A DNA stretch of 64,000 bases from MAG-121220-bin8 sp965655865 (GTDB lineage: Bacteria; Bacteroidota; Bacteroidia; Flavobacteriales; Flavobacteriaceae): assembly GCA_965655865.1 (NCBI GenBank), contig CBFHJJ010000006.1, positions 1 through 64,000 on the forward strand. The letters run 5' to 3'. Position numbers and translations under genes: made by a program. Below, in pieces: positions 52,245-61,695 of the stretch. Below the pieces are notes generated by a model that ran no database searches, was not told where the DNA came from, and saw only the letters and a list, made by a program, of their open reading frames with translations. The first letter of the stretch is position 1, and each line of letters starts with the position of its first letter.

Positions 52245-53053
52245 TTTTTATTTTTCTCTTTTCTGATAACAAATTTAGAAATATAAATGCTAATCTGGTA
52301 TAATATTATTATTGGAATAGCAACTATAATCTGACTAGCAATGTCAGGAGGAGTAATTACTGCGGATAAAGTTAAGACTATAATTAATGCAAATTTTCTA
52401 TACTTCACCATTATTTCAGGTGTAATTACACCAATTTTAGTTAAAAAATAAACTATAATTGGTAATTCAAAAATAAGACCTGATGCTAACACAGAAGCCC
52501 TGACAAGCCCAACATAACTATCTAAATCAAAATCATTAAAAATTTCACTACTAACGCTATAGGATCCTAAAAAATTTATGGAAAGTGGGGTAACAATATA
52601 ATATCCAAAAAGAACGCCTATAAAAAACAAAAAAGAGGAAATAACAATGAACCCTCTTGCATTACTTTTTTCATTTTCATATAAACCTGGACTTATGAAG
52701 CTCCAAAATTGATAAATTACATAGGGAAAGGACAAAATAAATCCAGCAGTAATTGACATCCATATATGTGCCGAAAACTGACCAGACATTGTTCTACTTT
52801 GAATTCTAAAAGGCATTTCATTGATACAAAAACTATCGTCTAGTCCTATTTTATTTGAAATACTACATAGCAATTCATATGTGAAAAAATCGATATTTTT
52901 TGGACCAAATAAAATTTTATCAAATATAAAATCTTTGGCAATAAATGCTATTGAGCCAGTTAATAAAATTGCTAATACAGATCTCAATAAATGCCATCTT
53001 AAGTCTTCTAGGTGATCTAAAAAAGACATTTCCTCAATTGAATTATTTTTCAT
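52241..53053 (-). CDS. tatC: Sec-independent protein translocase TatC
   Basis: This 270-residue inner-membrane protein has six membrane segments. The N-terminal [14 protein letters not shown] (about 9-22) has the conserved HLxELR-like segment, here [20 protein letters not shown] (about 126-139) is also conserved. It recognises twin-arginine signals. A longer than usual first periplasmic loop (about 40-95, with two cysteines) is seen. ATGA overlaps join it to both the kdsD and lptB genes. Confidence 0.95.
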   Translation of the reverse strand: MKNNSIEEMSFLDHLEDLRWHLLRSVLAILLTGSIAFIAKDFIFDKILFGPKNIDFFTYELLCSISNKIGLDDSFCINEMPFRIQSRTMSGQFSAHIWMSITAGFILSFPYVIYQFWSFISPGLYENEKSNARGFIVISSFLFFIGVLFGYYIVTPLSINFLGSYSVSSEIFNDFDLDSYVGLVRASVLASGLIFELPIIVYFLTKIGVITPEIMVKYRKFALIIVLTLSAVITPPDIASQIIVAIPIIILYQISIYISKFVIRKEKNKK

Positions 53054-54015
53054 AACAATCCTTCATTTATAATATTGTGTAAATGAATAATACCAGAATA
53101 AAAATCATTTTTAGTGACTATAATTTGTGTTATTTTATTTTTATTCATGATTGACAAAGCCTTTGTTGCTAATATTTTAGAGTCAATTATAAAAGGATTT
53201 TTTGACATTAAGTCTTTAGCTAATATATTTTTAAAATTAGATTCATTTGAAAAAACTCTTCTAATATCTCCGTCGGTAATTATACCAATTGGTTTGTTAT
53301 TCTTGGTAACAACAGCTGCTCCTAACAGATTTTTTGAGATTACATCTATTATTGTTTTAAAATCGTCTAATTCTGATAACTGAGGTTTTAAATTTTTATT
53401 AATTATTTCATCAACTTTCAGGTAGAGTTTTTTACCCAAAACTCCTCCAGGATGATGTTTGGCAAAATCATTTTCATTGAACCCATTAATTTTGGATAAA
53501 CAAATTGCTATAGCATCTCCAATAACTAGTTGTGCGGTTGTACTTGTAGTTGGCGCTAAATTATTTACACAAGCTTCTTTTTCTATGTAAGAGTTTAAAA
53601 AATAATCAGAGTTTTTGGCTAAATAAGACTTAGGTTCTGAGGTTATTGAGATAATACTTACTTTTCTTTGTTTTATAAATGGTACAAGATTTTTTATTTC
53701 TGGAGTATTACCACTTTTAGATAATAAAATAATTATATCATCATTTTGTACAATACCTAAATCACCATGAATTGCTTCAGCGGCATGCATGAAAATCGAC
53801 GGAGTTCCTGTTGAATTCAATGTTGCAACAATTTTAGAACCTATAATTGCACTTTTTCCAATTCCACTTACAATCACTCTCCCTTTTGATGACTGAATTT
53901 TTTTTATTGCATTTTCAAAATCAAGTGTAAGAAATTTGTGCAAATTTAATATTGCATTTCCTTGATTTTCGAAACTTTCTTTAGCAATTTGTAAAATATT
54001 CTCTTCTGATTCCAA
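53050..54015 (-). CDS. kdsD: D-arabinose 5-phosphate isomerase (KdsD/KpsF/GutQ)
   Basis: This 321-residue protein has a SIS domain (about 30-170) with SGIGKSAIIG (50-59) and LLSKSGNTPEI, and tandem CBS domains after about 200. It converts ribulose 5-phosphate to arabinose 5-phosphate for Kdo, a lipopolysaccharide core sugar. Co-transcription with lptB fits an envelope role. It diverges from recQ with a 74-base spacer. Confidence 0.93.
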   Translation of the reverse strand: MESEENILQIAKESFENQGNAILNLHKFLTLDFENAIKKIQSSKGRVIVSGIGKSAIIGSKIVATLNSTGTPSIFMHAAEAIHGDLGIVQNDDIIILLSKSGNTPEIKNLVPFIKQRKVSIISITSEPKSYLAKNSDYFLNSYIEKEACVNNLAPTTSTTAQLVIGDAIAICLSKINGFNENDFAKHHPGGVLGKKLYLKVDEIINKNLKPQLSELDDFKTIIDVISKNLLGAAVVTKNNKPIGIITDGDIRRVFSNESNFKNILAKDLMSKNPFIIDSKILATKALSIMNKNKITQIIVTKNDFYSGIIHLHNIINEGLL

Positions 54016-54089
54016 TCTTGTTTTTTTAAATAAGGTTTAAATGTTATATTTAAGAAGCAAATGTACAAAATACCTGTCTACTTTATAAA

Positions 54090-56279
54090 ATGTCTTTAAA
54101 AATTGACTTAAAAAAAGAATTAAAGTCCTTATTTGGTTTTTCTAAATTTAAGGGAAATCAAGAGCAAATAATTTCATCCTTAATTAAAGGGAACAATAAT
54201 ATGGTTATTATGCCTACAGGAGCCGGTAAATCTTTATGTTTTCAATTACCAGCCCTTTTACTTGATGGAACAGCTTTAGTAGTTTCTCCTTTGATTGCTC
54301 TTATGAAAAATCAAGTTGATGTTGTGAGAGGGATATCTTCTTATGACGGAATTGCACATGTTTTAAATTCTTCATTAAATAATTCTGAAATTAATGAAGT
54401 TAAAAATGATGTATTGAGTAAAAAAACAAAATTATTATATGTAGCACCAGAATCATTAGCTAAACAAGAAAATATTGATTTTTTAAATCAGATTAATATT
54501 TCGTTTTTGGCAGTTGACGAAGCACATTGTATTTCAGAATGGGGTCATGACTTTAGACCTGAATACAGAAATTTAAAAACCATATTAAATAAAATTAATA
54601 CTCAAATACCTATAATTGCTTTAACAGCTACAGCTACAGCCAAAGTACAAGACGATATTATTAAAAATTTAGAGATTAAAGACGCTGAAGTTTTTAAGTC
54701 CTCATTTAATAGGCCAAATCTTTATTATGAAGTAAGACAGAAAACTGAAAATTTAAATAGAGATATTATCTCATTTGTAAAGCAAAGAGCAGGTAAATCA
54801 GGAATAATTTATTGCCTTTCTCGAAAAAACGTAAATGAACTTACACAATTTTTACAAGTAAATGACATTAACGCTTTACCATATCATGCTGGACTAGATT
54901 CAAAATCAAGAGCAAAAAATCAAGATATGTTTTTGATGGAAGAATGCGATGTAATTGTTGCTACAATAGCTTTTGGTATGGGAATTGACAAGCCAGATGT
55001 AAGGTTTGTAATTCATCACGATATTCCGAAAAGTTTAGAAAGTTATTACCAAGAAACAGGAAGAGCTGGTAGAGATGGAGGAGAAGGACATTGTTTAGCT
55101 TTTTACACACATAAAGATATTGAAAAATTAGAAAAATTCATGTCAGGAAAACCGATTGCAGAACAAGAACAAAGTTATTCTTTATTAGACGAAATTTCTG
55201 CTTATGCCGAAACTTCTATGTCTAGAAGAAAGTTTTTGTTGAATTATTTTGGAGAAAATTTTGATGAAATTAATGGTGAGGGAGCTATGATGGACGATAA
55301 CATGAAAAATCCTAAACCTAAATTAAAAGTAAATAATGAAGTATTATTAGTTTTAGATTTAATTACAATTACAAAAGAACAGTACAAGACCAAAGATTTA
55401 GTAGCTTACCTAACTGGAAAAGAAAATAATTTATTAAGATCACATAATGTTGTTAATAACAAACTATTTGGATCAGGAAAAAATAATGATTCAGTTTTTT
55501 GGAATTCATTATTAAGACATTTGATAGTAAATAATCTTTTAAATAAAAATATTGAATCATATGGGGTATTAAAATTGAATGAGTTATCAAAAAAATATTT
55601 AAAAGATCCATATGATTTTTATATTTCAAAGAATCATGAATTTCATATCGAAGTTAATTCTAACTCAAACAAAAAAAATAGATCTTTAAATGACAAAGAA
55701 CTTTTTAAAATTCTTATTTCGGAAAGAAAAAATATTGCAAAACTGAAAGGTATTCCCCCTTATGTTATTTTTCAAGAATCGTCAATTGAAGAAATGTCTT
55801 TTAAGTATCCAATTACAATTGAAGAGTTAAAAAATATTAACGGAGTTGGTGATGGTAAGGCCAGAAGGTTTGGAGCTACATTTATTAAAATTATTTCAAA
55901 TTATGTAGATGAAAATCAAATTACTAGACCTGAAGATCTAATTATTAAAACTACAGGAACTAATTCATCTATAAAATTATTTATAATTCAAAGTATTGAC
56001 AGGAAACTTCTTCCAATTGATATTGCAAATGCCAAAGGCTTAGATTTGGAGGAACTTATACAAGAACTTGAAAAAATAGTATTTTCAGGCACTAAACTTA
56101 ACGTTGATTATATGGTTGATGATATTTTTGATGAAGATCAACAAGATGAATTATATGATTTCTTTATCGAATCTGAATCGGATGATATAAATATTGCAGT
56201 TGAAGAATTTGATAACGATTATGAAGAATCTGATTTACGATTATACAGATTAAAATTTATAAACGATATATCAAATTAA
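54090..56279 (+). CDS. recQ: ATP-dependent DNA helicase RecQ without the zinc cysteines
   Basis: This 729-residue helicase has Walker A MPTGAGKS (about 41-48), the DEAH box in AVDEAHCISEWGHD, SAT-like TATATAK, and motif VI QETGRAGRDG. The RQC zinc region keeps SMSRRKFLLNYFGE, but the four zinc cysteines of E. coli RecQ are all replaced, including the CxxCxxC cluster, where the sequence reads NGEGAMMDDN. An HRDC-like domain follows (about 535-610), then an acidic C-terminal tail. It unwinds DNA during recombination repair. Confidence 0.94.
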   Translation: MSLKIDLKKELKSLFGFSKFKGNQEQIISSLIKGNNNMVIMPTGAGKSLCFQLPALLLDGTALVVSPLIALMKNQVDVVRGISSYDGIAHVLNSSLNNSEINEVKNDVLSKKTKLLYVAPESLAKQENIDFLNQINISFLAVDEAHCISEWGHDFRPEYRNLKTILNKINTQIPIIALTATATAKVQDDIIKNLEIKDAEVFKSSFNRPNLYYEVRQKTENLNRDIISFVKQRAGKSGIIYCLSRKNVNELTQFLQVNDINALPYHAGLDSKSRAKNQDMFLMEECDVIVATIAFGMGIDKPDVRFVIHHDIPKSLESYYQETGRAGRDGGEGHCLAFYTHKDIEKLEKFMSGKPIAEQEQSYSLLDEISAYAETSMSRRKFLLNYFGENFDEINGEGAMMDDNMKNPKPKLKVNNEVLLVLDLITITKEQYKTKDLVAYLTGKENNLLRSHNVVNNKLFGSGKNNDSVFWNSLLRHLIVNNLLNKNIESYGVLKLNELSKKYLKDPYDFYISKNHEFHIEVNSNSNKKNRSLNDKELFKILISERKNIAKLKGIPPYVIFQESSIEEMSFKYPITIEELKNINGVGDGKARRFGATFIKIISNYVDENQITRPEDLIIKTTGTNSSIKLFIIQSIDRKLLPIDIANAKGLDLEELIQELEKIVFSGTKLNVDYMVDDIFDEDQQDELYDFFIESESDDINIAVEEFDNDYEESDLRLYRLKFINDISN

Positions 56280-56347
56280 TTTTTTAAAATATTTGTAACA
56301 CTTTTATAAAGTTTAATTTATCTTGCGCCGTAATTAAATTTAAAAAA

Positions 56348-57271
56348 ATGCAAGAAGGATTATACGCTCAAATCAAGACTAATAAAGGTGATATAATATT
56401 AATACTACATCATGACAAAGCACCTGGAACAGTTGCTAATTTTATTGGCCTTTCAGAGGGTAAAATAAAAAACTCTAAAAAACCAATTAATATTCCATAC
56501 TATGATGGTTTGAAATTTCATAGGGTAATTCCTGATTTCATGATTCAAACCGGTTGTCCAAATGGTACTGGAACAGGAGATCCTGGGTATAAATTTGATG
56601 ATGAATTCCATCCTGAACTTAGACATAATAAGCCAGGAATATTGTCTATGGCTAACTCTGGTGCGTCAACTAATGGGAGTCAGTTTTTTATAACCCATGT
56701 AGCAACAAACTGGTTAGATGATAAGCATACTGTTTTTGGTGAAGTGGTTGAGGGATTGAATATTGTTAATGAAATTCAACAAGATGACATAATAGAATCC
56801 ATTACAATACTCAGAGAAGGGAATGATGCTAAAAAATGGAATTCCGTTGAGATATTTAATAATTTTATAGAAAAAAAAGAAATTCTCATTAAAGAAAGAC
56901 AAATAAAAGAACAACAAATTATTGAAAATTTATCGAAAGGTTTTGAAGTAACCTCATCTGGTTTAAGGTATAAAATCTTAAACAAAGGGAATGGAGATTC
57001 TCCAATTAAAGGAGATAAGGTTAAAGTTCATTATAAAGGAATGTTAATTGACGAAACAGTTTTTGATTCCTCTTATAAAAGAAACCAACCTATTGAATTT
57101 AATGTTGGAATTGGTCAAGTAATTCCTGGCTGGGATGAAGGGATTATGTTATTAAAAAAAGGTGAAAAGGCAAAGTTTATTATTCCTTCAAACTTAGGTT
57201 ATGGAGAAGCTGGGGCTGGAGGTGTTATCCCGCCAAATGCAACTTTAGTTTTTGAAGTTGAATTACTTTAG
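56348..57271 (+). CDS. Cyclophilin-FKBP fusion peptidyl-prolyl isomerase
   Basis: This 307-residue protein joins two unrelated isomerase folds. Residues 1-160 are cyclophilin, with FHRVIPDFMIQTG (about 56-68), SMANSGASTNGSQFFIT (about 101-117) and HTVFGEVVEG. After a charged coiled linker (about 170-200, Lys/Glu/Gln rich) comes FKBP (205-307) with VHYKGML, FDSS, PGWDEGI and NATLVFEVELL. No signal peptide is seen, so it acts in the cytoplasm. The isomerase gene overlaps the convergent thioredoxin-fold gene by 4 bases. Confidence 0.93.
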   Translation: MQEGLYAQIKTNKGDIILILHHDKAPGTVANFIGLSEGKIKNSKKPINIPYYDGLKFHRVIPDFMIQTGCPNGTGTGDPGYKFDDEFHPELRHNKPGILSMANSGASTNGSQFFITHVATNWLDDKHTVFGEVVEGLNIVNEIQQDDIIESITILREGNDAKKWNSVEIFNNFIEKKEILIKERQIKEQQIIENLSKGFEVTSSGLRYKILNKGNGDSPIKGDKVKVHYKGMLIDETVFDSSYKRNQPIEFNVGIGQVIPGWDEGIMLLKKGEKAKFIIPSNLGYGEAGAGGVIPPNATLVFEVELL

Positions 57272-57825
57272 TTTATCCACTTAATATTACATCCAATACT
57301 GGGTTTTTGTATAGGATTAATTTCCTGTAAATTAATTAAAGAATTAAGTGCATTTCTTACATCTGTACCTGTTACTTCAATATTATTTCCAGGTCTAGAA
57401 TCGTCAAGTTGTCCTCTATAAACTAATTTATTAGAATTATTAAAAATAAAAAAGTCTGGTGTACAAGCAGCATCGTAATTTTTTGCAACTATTTGAGTTT
57501 CATCATATAAATATGGGAAAATAAATTTTTCTTTTGTCGCATTTTTTTTCATTTCAATTGGTGAATCTTCTGGATAATTAATAACATCGTTACTGGATAT
57601 AGCAATAAATTTGATACCAGAGTTATGATAATCGTTAGCAATTTGAACTATTTGTTGGTTTATATGTTTGACAAATGGACAATGATTACAAATAAACATA
57701 ACTAAAGTTCCTTTGCTTCCAAATAAATCATCTGATTTAACTATTAAATTAGATTTTACATCTAACAATTCAAATTTTGGAGCTTCAAAGCCTAATGGGA
57801 TCATTGCTGAGGGTGTTCTTGCCAT
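57268..57825 (-). CDS. Thioredoxin-fold protein (AhpC/TSA-like)
   Basis: This 185-residue cytoplasmic protein has the redox motif CNHCP with Cys46 and Cys49 in LVMFICNHCPFVKH. AISSNDV and a cis-Pro region in DAACTPDFFIFN (the CTPD segment) follow the thioredoxin fold. It belongs to the thioredoxin-like group common in Bacteroidota and cyanobacteria, sometimes called alkyl hydroperoxide reductase-like. The exact reductant and substrate are unknown. Confidence 0.87.
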   Translation of the reverse strand: MARTPSAMIPLGFEAPKFELLDVKSNLIVKSDDLFGSKGTLVMFICNHCPFVKHINQQIVQIANDYHNSGIKFIAISSNDVINYPEDSPIEMKKNATKEKFIFPYLYDETQIVAKNYDAACTPDFFIFNNSNKLVYRGQLDDSRPGNNIEVTGTDVRNALNSLINLQEINPIQKPSIGCNIKWIN

Positions 57826-57888
57826 ATTTTACTTTTTTTTTCAAATTTAAATCTATTTTGTATAAATTGCACATAATTCAATATAGAT

Positions 57889-58713
57889 ATGCAAGAATTT
57901 ATTTATTTTTTTGAAAACATTTCATCATTACAAAGATCATTAATTCTTGTGGGAGGAATAACTTTTTTTTGGTCTATTGAGTCCTTAATTCCATTGTTTA
58001 AATTTAATTATTCAAAATTAAAACATGCTCTTCCTAACTTGTTTTTTACTTTGACAACTGTATTAGTAAATTTTTCTCTTGCATTTATTCTTTTATTAGT
58101 TTCTGACTGGGTCTCAATTAACGGCTTTGGTTTATTAAATTATCAAAATTTAGTACCATTACCGGCCTACCTTATTCTGGGAGTTATTTTTCTTGATCTT
58201 ATTGGAGCATATCTTCCTCACTATGTTCAACACAAAGTAAAGTTTTTATGGAAAATTCATTTGGTTCATCATTCAGATCATAAAGTTGATACAACAACTG
58301 CAAATAGACACCATCCTTTTGAAAGTATAATCAGATATGTTTTTACTTTATTTGCTGTTGCAATTTTAGGCGCTAACATGGGATTAGTTTTTTTATATCA
58401 ATCTCTTTCTGTTATTCTATCTCAATTTAATCATGCAAATATTGATATAAATCCTAATGTAGATAAATTTTTAAGTTATATAATTGTAACTCCAAACATG
58501 CATAAAATTCATCATCATTATAAGTTACCCTATACAGATTCTAATTATGGAAATATTTTTTCTTTTTGGGACAGACTATTTGGAACCTTCAGTTTTTTAA
58601 ATCCTTCGAAAATAATTTATGGTGTTGATACGTACTTTAACGAAAAAGAAAATCAAAGTATTACGAGTTTATTGTATAGACCTTTTGAAAAGCATAAATC
58701 ACCCTCCAATTAA
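57889..58713 (+). CDS. Sterol desaturase / fatty-acid hydroxylase family membrane di-iron protein
   Basis: This 274-residue protein has about four to five membrane segments and the histidine clusters of the fatty acid hydroxylase superfamily: His111/His115 (HYVQH), His124/127/128 (HLVHH), His141/142 (RHHPF), His182 (NHAN) and His205/208/209 (HKIHH). These hold a di-iron centre for O2-dependent hydroxylation or desaturation of a lipid, possibly a carotenoid, sphingoid base or fatty acid. The substrate cannot be chosen from sequence. It is monocistronic. Confidence 0.88.
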   Translation: MQEFIYFFENISSLQRSLILVGGITFFWSIESLIPLFKFNYSKLKHALPNLFFTLTTVLVNFSLAFILLLVSDWVSINGFGLLNYQNLVPLPAYLILGVIFLDLIGAYLPHYVQHKVKFLWKIHLVHHSDHKVDTTTANRHHPFESIIRYVFTLFAVAILGANMGLVFLYQSLSVILSQFNHANIDINPNVDKFLSYIIVTPNMHKIHHHYKLPYTDSNYGNIFSFWDRLFGTFSFLNPSKIIYGVDTYFNEKENQSITSLLYRPFEKHKSPSN

Positions 58714-58718
58714 TTTTT

Positions 58719-61238
58719 CTACATAATATCTGAGAAGAATATTGCATTCATTAAAAGTTTATTAGTGCCAAACCAAAAACCTCTAAAATTAGTGTTATCT
58801 GAAAAAACATTGATATTACCTTTCTTTATTTTGATATTAACAAACGGTCTACTATTCTTCATAGACTTGAGATTCTCCTCTGAAATATAACCACTTATAA
58901 GAGTGTTTGAGTTAGTGTACTTAATAGGATTATTAAAACTTAGAGAATCATTTTCAATAAAAATATTGGTGTTTCTAAAAACAGATAAGTTATTTTTATA
59001 AAAACCATAGTTAATTGGATGACTTAAATCTAGTGAAGTATTGAAAATTGCTCCGCTGGTAAGTTGAGCTCCGTAAAATTTACTTTTGTTTATGAAATTT
59101 ATATTATTTGCTTTTGGCTTATTTTTCTTGAGATTAACAGATATAAATTTATTTTTATTTAACCAACTAATAGCATTTCTAAACCCTATTAAATTCCCAC
59201 CGTTTTCTATCCAATTTTTTAAATTTTCAAGAGTTTTTTTACTATAATTATGGGATCCATTAACAAAAATGATTGTACTGTATTTTTCTAAATCTATTCT
59301 AGTTAAAGTGTTAGATTTAATTTTAGTTACAGGAATTTTATATTTAGTATCAAGTAAGTGCCAAATTTCTCCAGCATCATAACTTGATATTCCATCACCA
59401 ACCACAAGACCAATTTTTGGTTTTGTGATATTTTTAAAACTATTACTTCCTAAATCAATACCCTCAGTTTTGCTAGTATTCACTCCAAAAAATTTAATTC
59501 CAGACAAATTAGTAATTTTCTCTAGAATTTTATTTATTTCTTCTATGCTTTTATTCTGGTTTTTAAGCGGAATTAATATCGTGCCGTAGTCAAATTTTTT
59601 GTTATCAATTTCAAATTTTTGAGTAGCTACTTTTAATCTTAAATTATTTTTTAATAATTCATAAAGAGCCAATGGAGTATAGTAATCATCCCAAGAAAAA
59701 AGATAAGCGTATTTACTTTTTGAAAGAATTTTACCTTTTGGTTTTTTTAAATAAAGTTTTTCTGTTTTTTCCTTTAAAATCAAATCAGCATATTCTAAAT
59801 CAAATGAATGTAAAAATGACCAAGCAGAAACATCATAAAACAAACTGTCTTTAAATTTGGTTCTATTATCTAGCATTGCACTAATTAATCTGGAACTTCT
59901 TTGATTTTTTGGAATCAATAATGAGTTTTCTTTCTTAAATTCAATGCCGTTAACAATTCGATTATTATTTAATTTTTTTATTTCAATTTTATGTTTTTTT
60001 AATATTTCATAAAAGTGAAACAGCTTTGATTTATCTTTTTTGTCACCAACAACAATATATTTATTTTTGTTTTTATTTGCGATTTTCATTGAATTAATAA
60101 AAAATTCATATTGATAATCAAGCAAATTGTTCTTTAGTTCAAATGATGCATTCAAAGTAGATAACGAGGTTGTGAGTTGATTTTTAATTGTAAAAGGGAA
60201 AGATATTTCTCCGTTAATACTTTCTTGTAAATGCCCTCTTGAACTGCCTTGTTCAAATAATATTCCAATACTGCCATTAATATCAGGAAATGTAGATCCT
60301 TTTCCATAATAAAAATCATCATAATCTTCTTCACTGTAAAATAACGATCCAATTTCACTTAATTGTTTTTCATGATATTGACCAATTTTAGCAGTTAAAT
60401 ATTGATTTTTTTTTGGAGTCAAAGGATTTACTCTAGATGGAATTCCAGGTTGGTAGAAAAAAGTTGAATTAGTTCCCATTTCATGATGATCAGTTAAAAC
60501 ATTAGGATACCAGTTATGAAATGTTTCTATTCGAACATTTGACTCGGGTAATTGTACCGGTAACCAATCTCTGTTCATATCAAACCAATAATGATTAGTT
60601 CTTCCTTTCGGCCAATTTTCATCAAATTCTCTGTCATTACTGTCCGGATTTAAATTGATACTTTTATTTGAATTTGCCCAATGTGAAAACCTTTGAAGTC
60701 CATCGGGATTAAAAGAGGGGTCAAGTAAAATTATAGAGTTGTTCAATTGATTAATTAGTTTAGGATTGTTAGATGCAGCTAAATAATAAGCATATAATAA
60801 AGCTGCATTACTTCCACTAGGCTCATTGCCATGAATTGAGTATCCTTGATAAATTATTATTGGTCTATTATAAGATTGTTTTTTATTCGAACCATTTGTA
60901 TATGAAAGGTGATTTTTTCTAATTTCATCTAATTTGTTCAGATTTTTTTCGGAGGACACTGTTAACAATAGTAGTGGTCTTCCTTCATACGTGTATCCTC
61001 TATTTTCAATTAAAATTCTAGAAGATGAATTTGCAAGAGCATACATGTATTGAACCAATCTATCGTGGCTAACGTGAGATGATCCAACCTCACCTTTACC
61101 TAATAAAAATGAATTTGGTTTTGGAATTTCTGGATTAAAATATTGTATTTCATCTCCAAAATAATAAGAAAGATCGTGTTTGTCTTGAGAAAAAATATTT
61201 ATACTTATAAAAAAAAGTAAGTAAAATATTTTCTTCAT
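58719..61238 (-). CDS. Secreted M14-family zinc carboxypeptidase
   Basis: This 839-residue protein has a signal peptide (about 1-17, ending NIFSQ). The catalytic domain (about 50-370) has the zinc pair His136 and Glu139 in IHGNEPSG, FNPDG near 176-180, and a His in TDHHEMG near 250. The C-terminal half (about 380-839) includes a segment resembling a class I glutamine-amidotransferase-like fold (VVGDGISSYDAGEIW, then IIFVNGSHNY). It likely trims external peptides. It follows the DUF3276 gene by 12 bases. Confidence 0.85.
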   Translation of the reverse strand: MKKIFYLLFFISINIFSQDKHDLSYYFGDEIQYFNPEIPKPNSFLLGKGEVGSSHVSHDRLVQYMYALANSSSRILIENRGYTYEGRPLLLLTVSSEKNLNKLDEIRKNHLSYTNGSNKKQSYNRPIIIYQGYSIHGNEPSGSNAALLYAYYLAASNNPKLINQLNNSIILLDPSFNPDGLQRFSHWANSNKSINLNPDSNDREFDENWPKGRTNHYWFDMNRDWLPVQLPESNVRIETFHNWYPNVLTDHHEMGTNSTFFYQPGIPSRVNPLTPKKNQYLTAKIGQYHEKQLSEIGSLFYSEEDYDDFYYGKGSTFPDINGSIGILFEQGSSRGHLQESINGEISFPFTIKNQLTTSLSTLNASFELKNNLLDYQYEFFINSMKIANKNKNKYIVVGDKKDKSKLFHFYEILKKHKIEIKKLNNNRIVNGIEFKKENSLLIPKNQRSSRLISAMLDNRTKFKDSLFYDVSAWSFLHSFDLEYADLILKEKTEKLYLKKPKGKILSKSKYAYLFSWDDYYTPLALYELLKNNLRLKVATQKFEIDNKKFDYGTILIPLKNQNKSIEEINKILEKITNLSGIKFFGVNTSKTEGIDLGSNSFKNITKPKIGLVVGDGISSYDAGEIWHLLDTKYKIPVTKIKSNTLTRIDLEKYSTIIFVNGSHNYSKKTLENLKNWIENGGNLIGFRNAISWLNKNKFISVNLKKNKPKANNINFINKSKFYGAQLTSGAIFNTSLDLSHPINYGFYKNNLSVFRNTNIFIENDSLSFNNPIKYTNSNTLISGYISEENLKSMKNSRPFVNIKIKKGNINVFSDNTNFRGFWFGTNKLLMNAIFFSDIM

Positions 61239-61250
61239 TGATTTTTAATT

Positions 61251-61643
61251 TTAAATATCATCAAAATCTACATCAGTAAAGTTTTCTTTTCCTTCCTTTT
61301 CATTTGATTGATTTTCAGCTTTATTAGGTTCAGAGAAATCTTCTTTTTTGAAATCTTTTTGATGAATTTCACTAATAACTTCTAAACCCTTTTCATCTAA
61401 AATATATTTAGTCATTTCGTTTAAAAGATCAGAAAAACCTTGAAAATCTTCTTTGTAAAGATAAATTTTATGTTTTTTAAAATAGAAGGATCCATCTTCA
61501 TTGGTAAATTTTTTACTTTCAGAAATAGTTAAATAGTAATCTCCCGCTTTTGTGGATCTTACATCAAAAAAATAAGTTCTTCTTCCCGCTCTTAATATTT
61601 TTGAATAGATATCATCAGCTGCATTATATTTTTTTTCTTCCAT
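61251..61643 (-). CDS. DUF3276 / PUR-domain nucleic-acid-binding protein
   Basis: This 130-residue protein has a PUR-type domain (about 14-85) with ILRAGRRTYFFDVRST and YYLTISESKKF, and an acidic disordered tail. Bacterial members resemble eukaryotic Pur-alpha and bind single-stranded DNA or RNA. It is a standard neighbour of the ABC exporter and nusB in Flavobacteria, here 52 bases after the exporter stop. Its target is unknown. Confidence 0.88.
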   Translation of the reverse strand: MEEKKYNAADDIYSKILRAGRRTYFFDVRSTKAGDYYLTISESKKFTNEDGSFYFKKHKIYLYKEDFQGFSDLLNEMTKYILDEKGLEVISEIHQKDFKKEDFSEPNKAENQSNEKEGKENFTDVDFDDI

Positions 61644-61695
61644 TTTATATATTATTTAAATCAAAAATGAATAAAAAAAATAAACTCACCAAATA

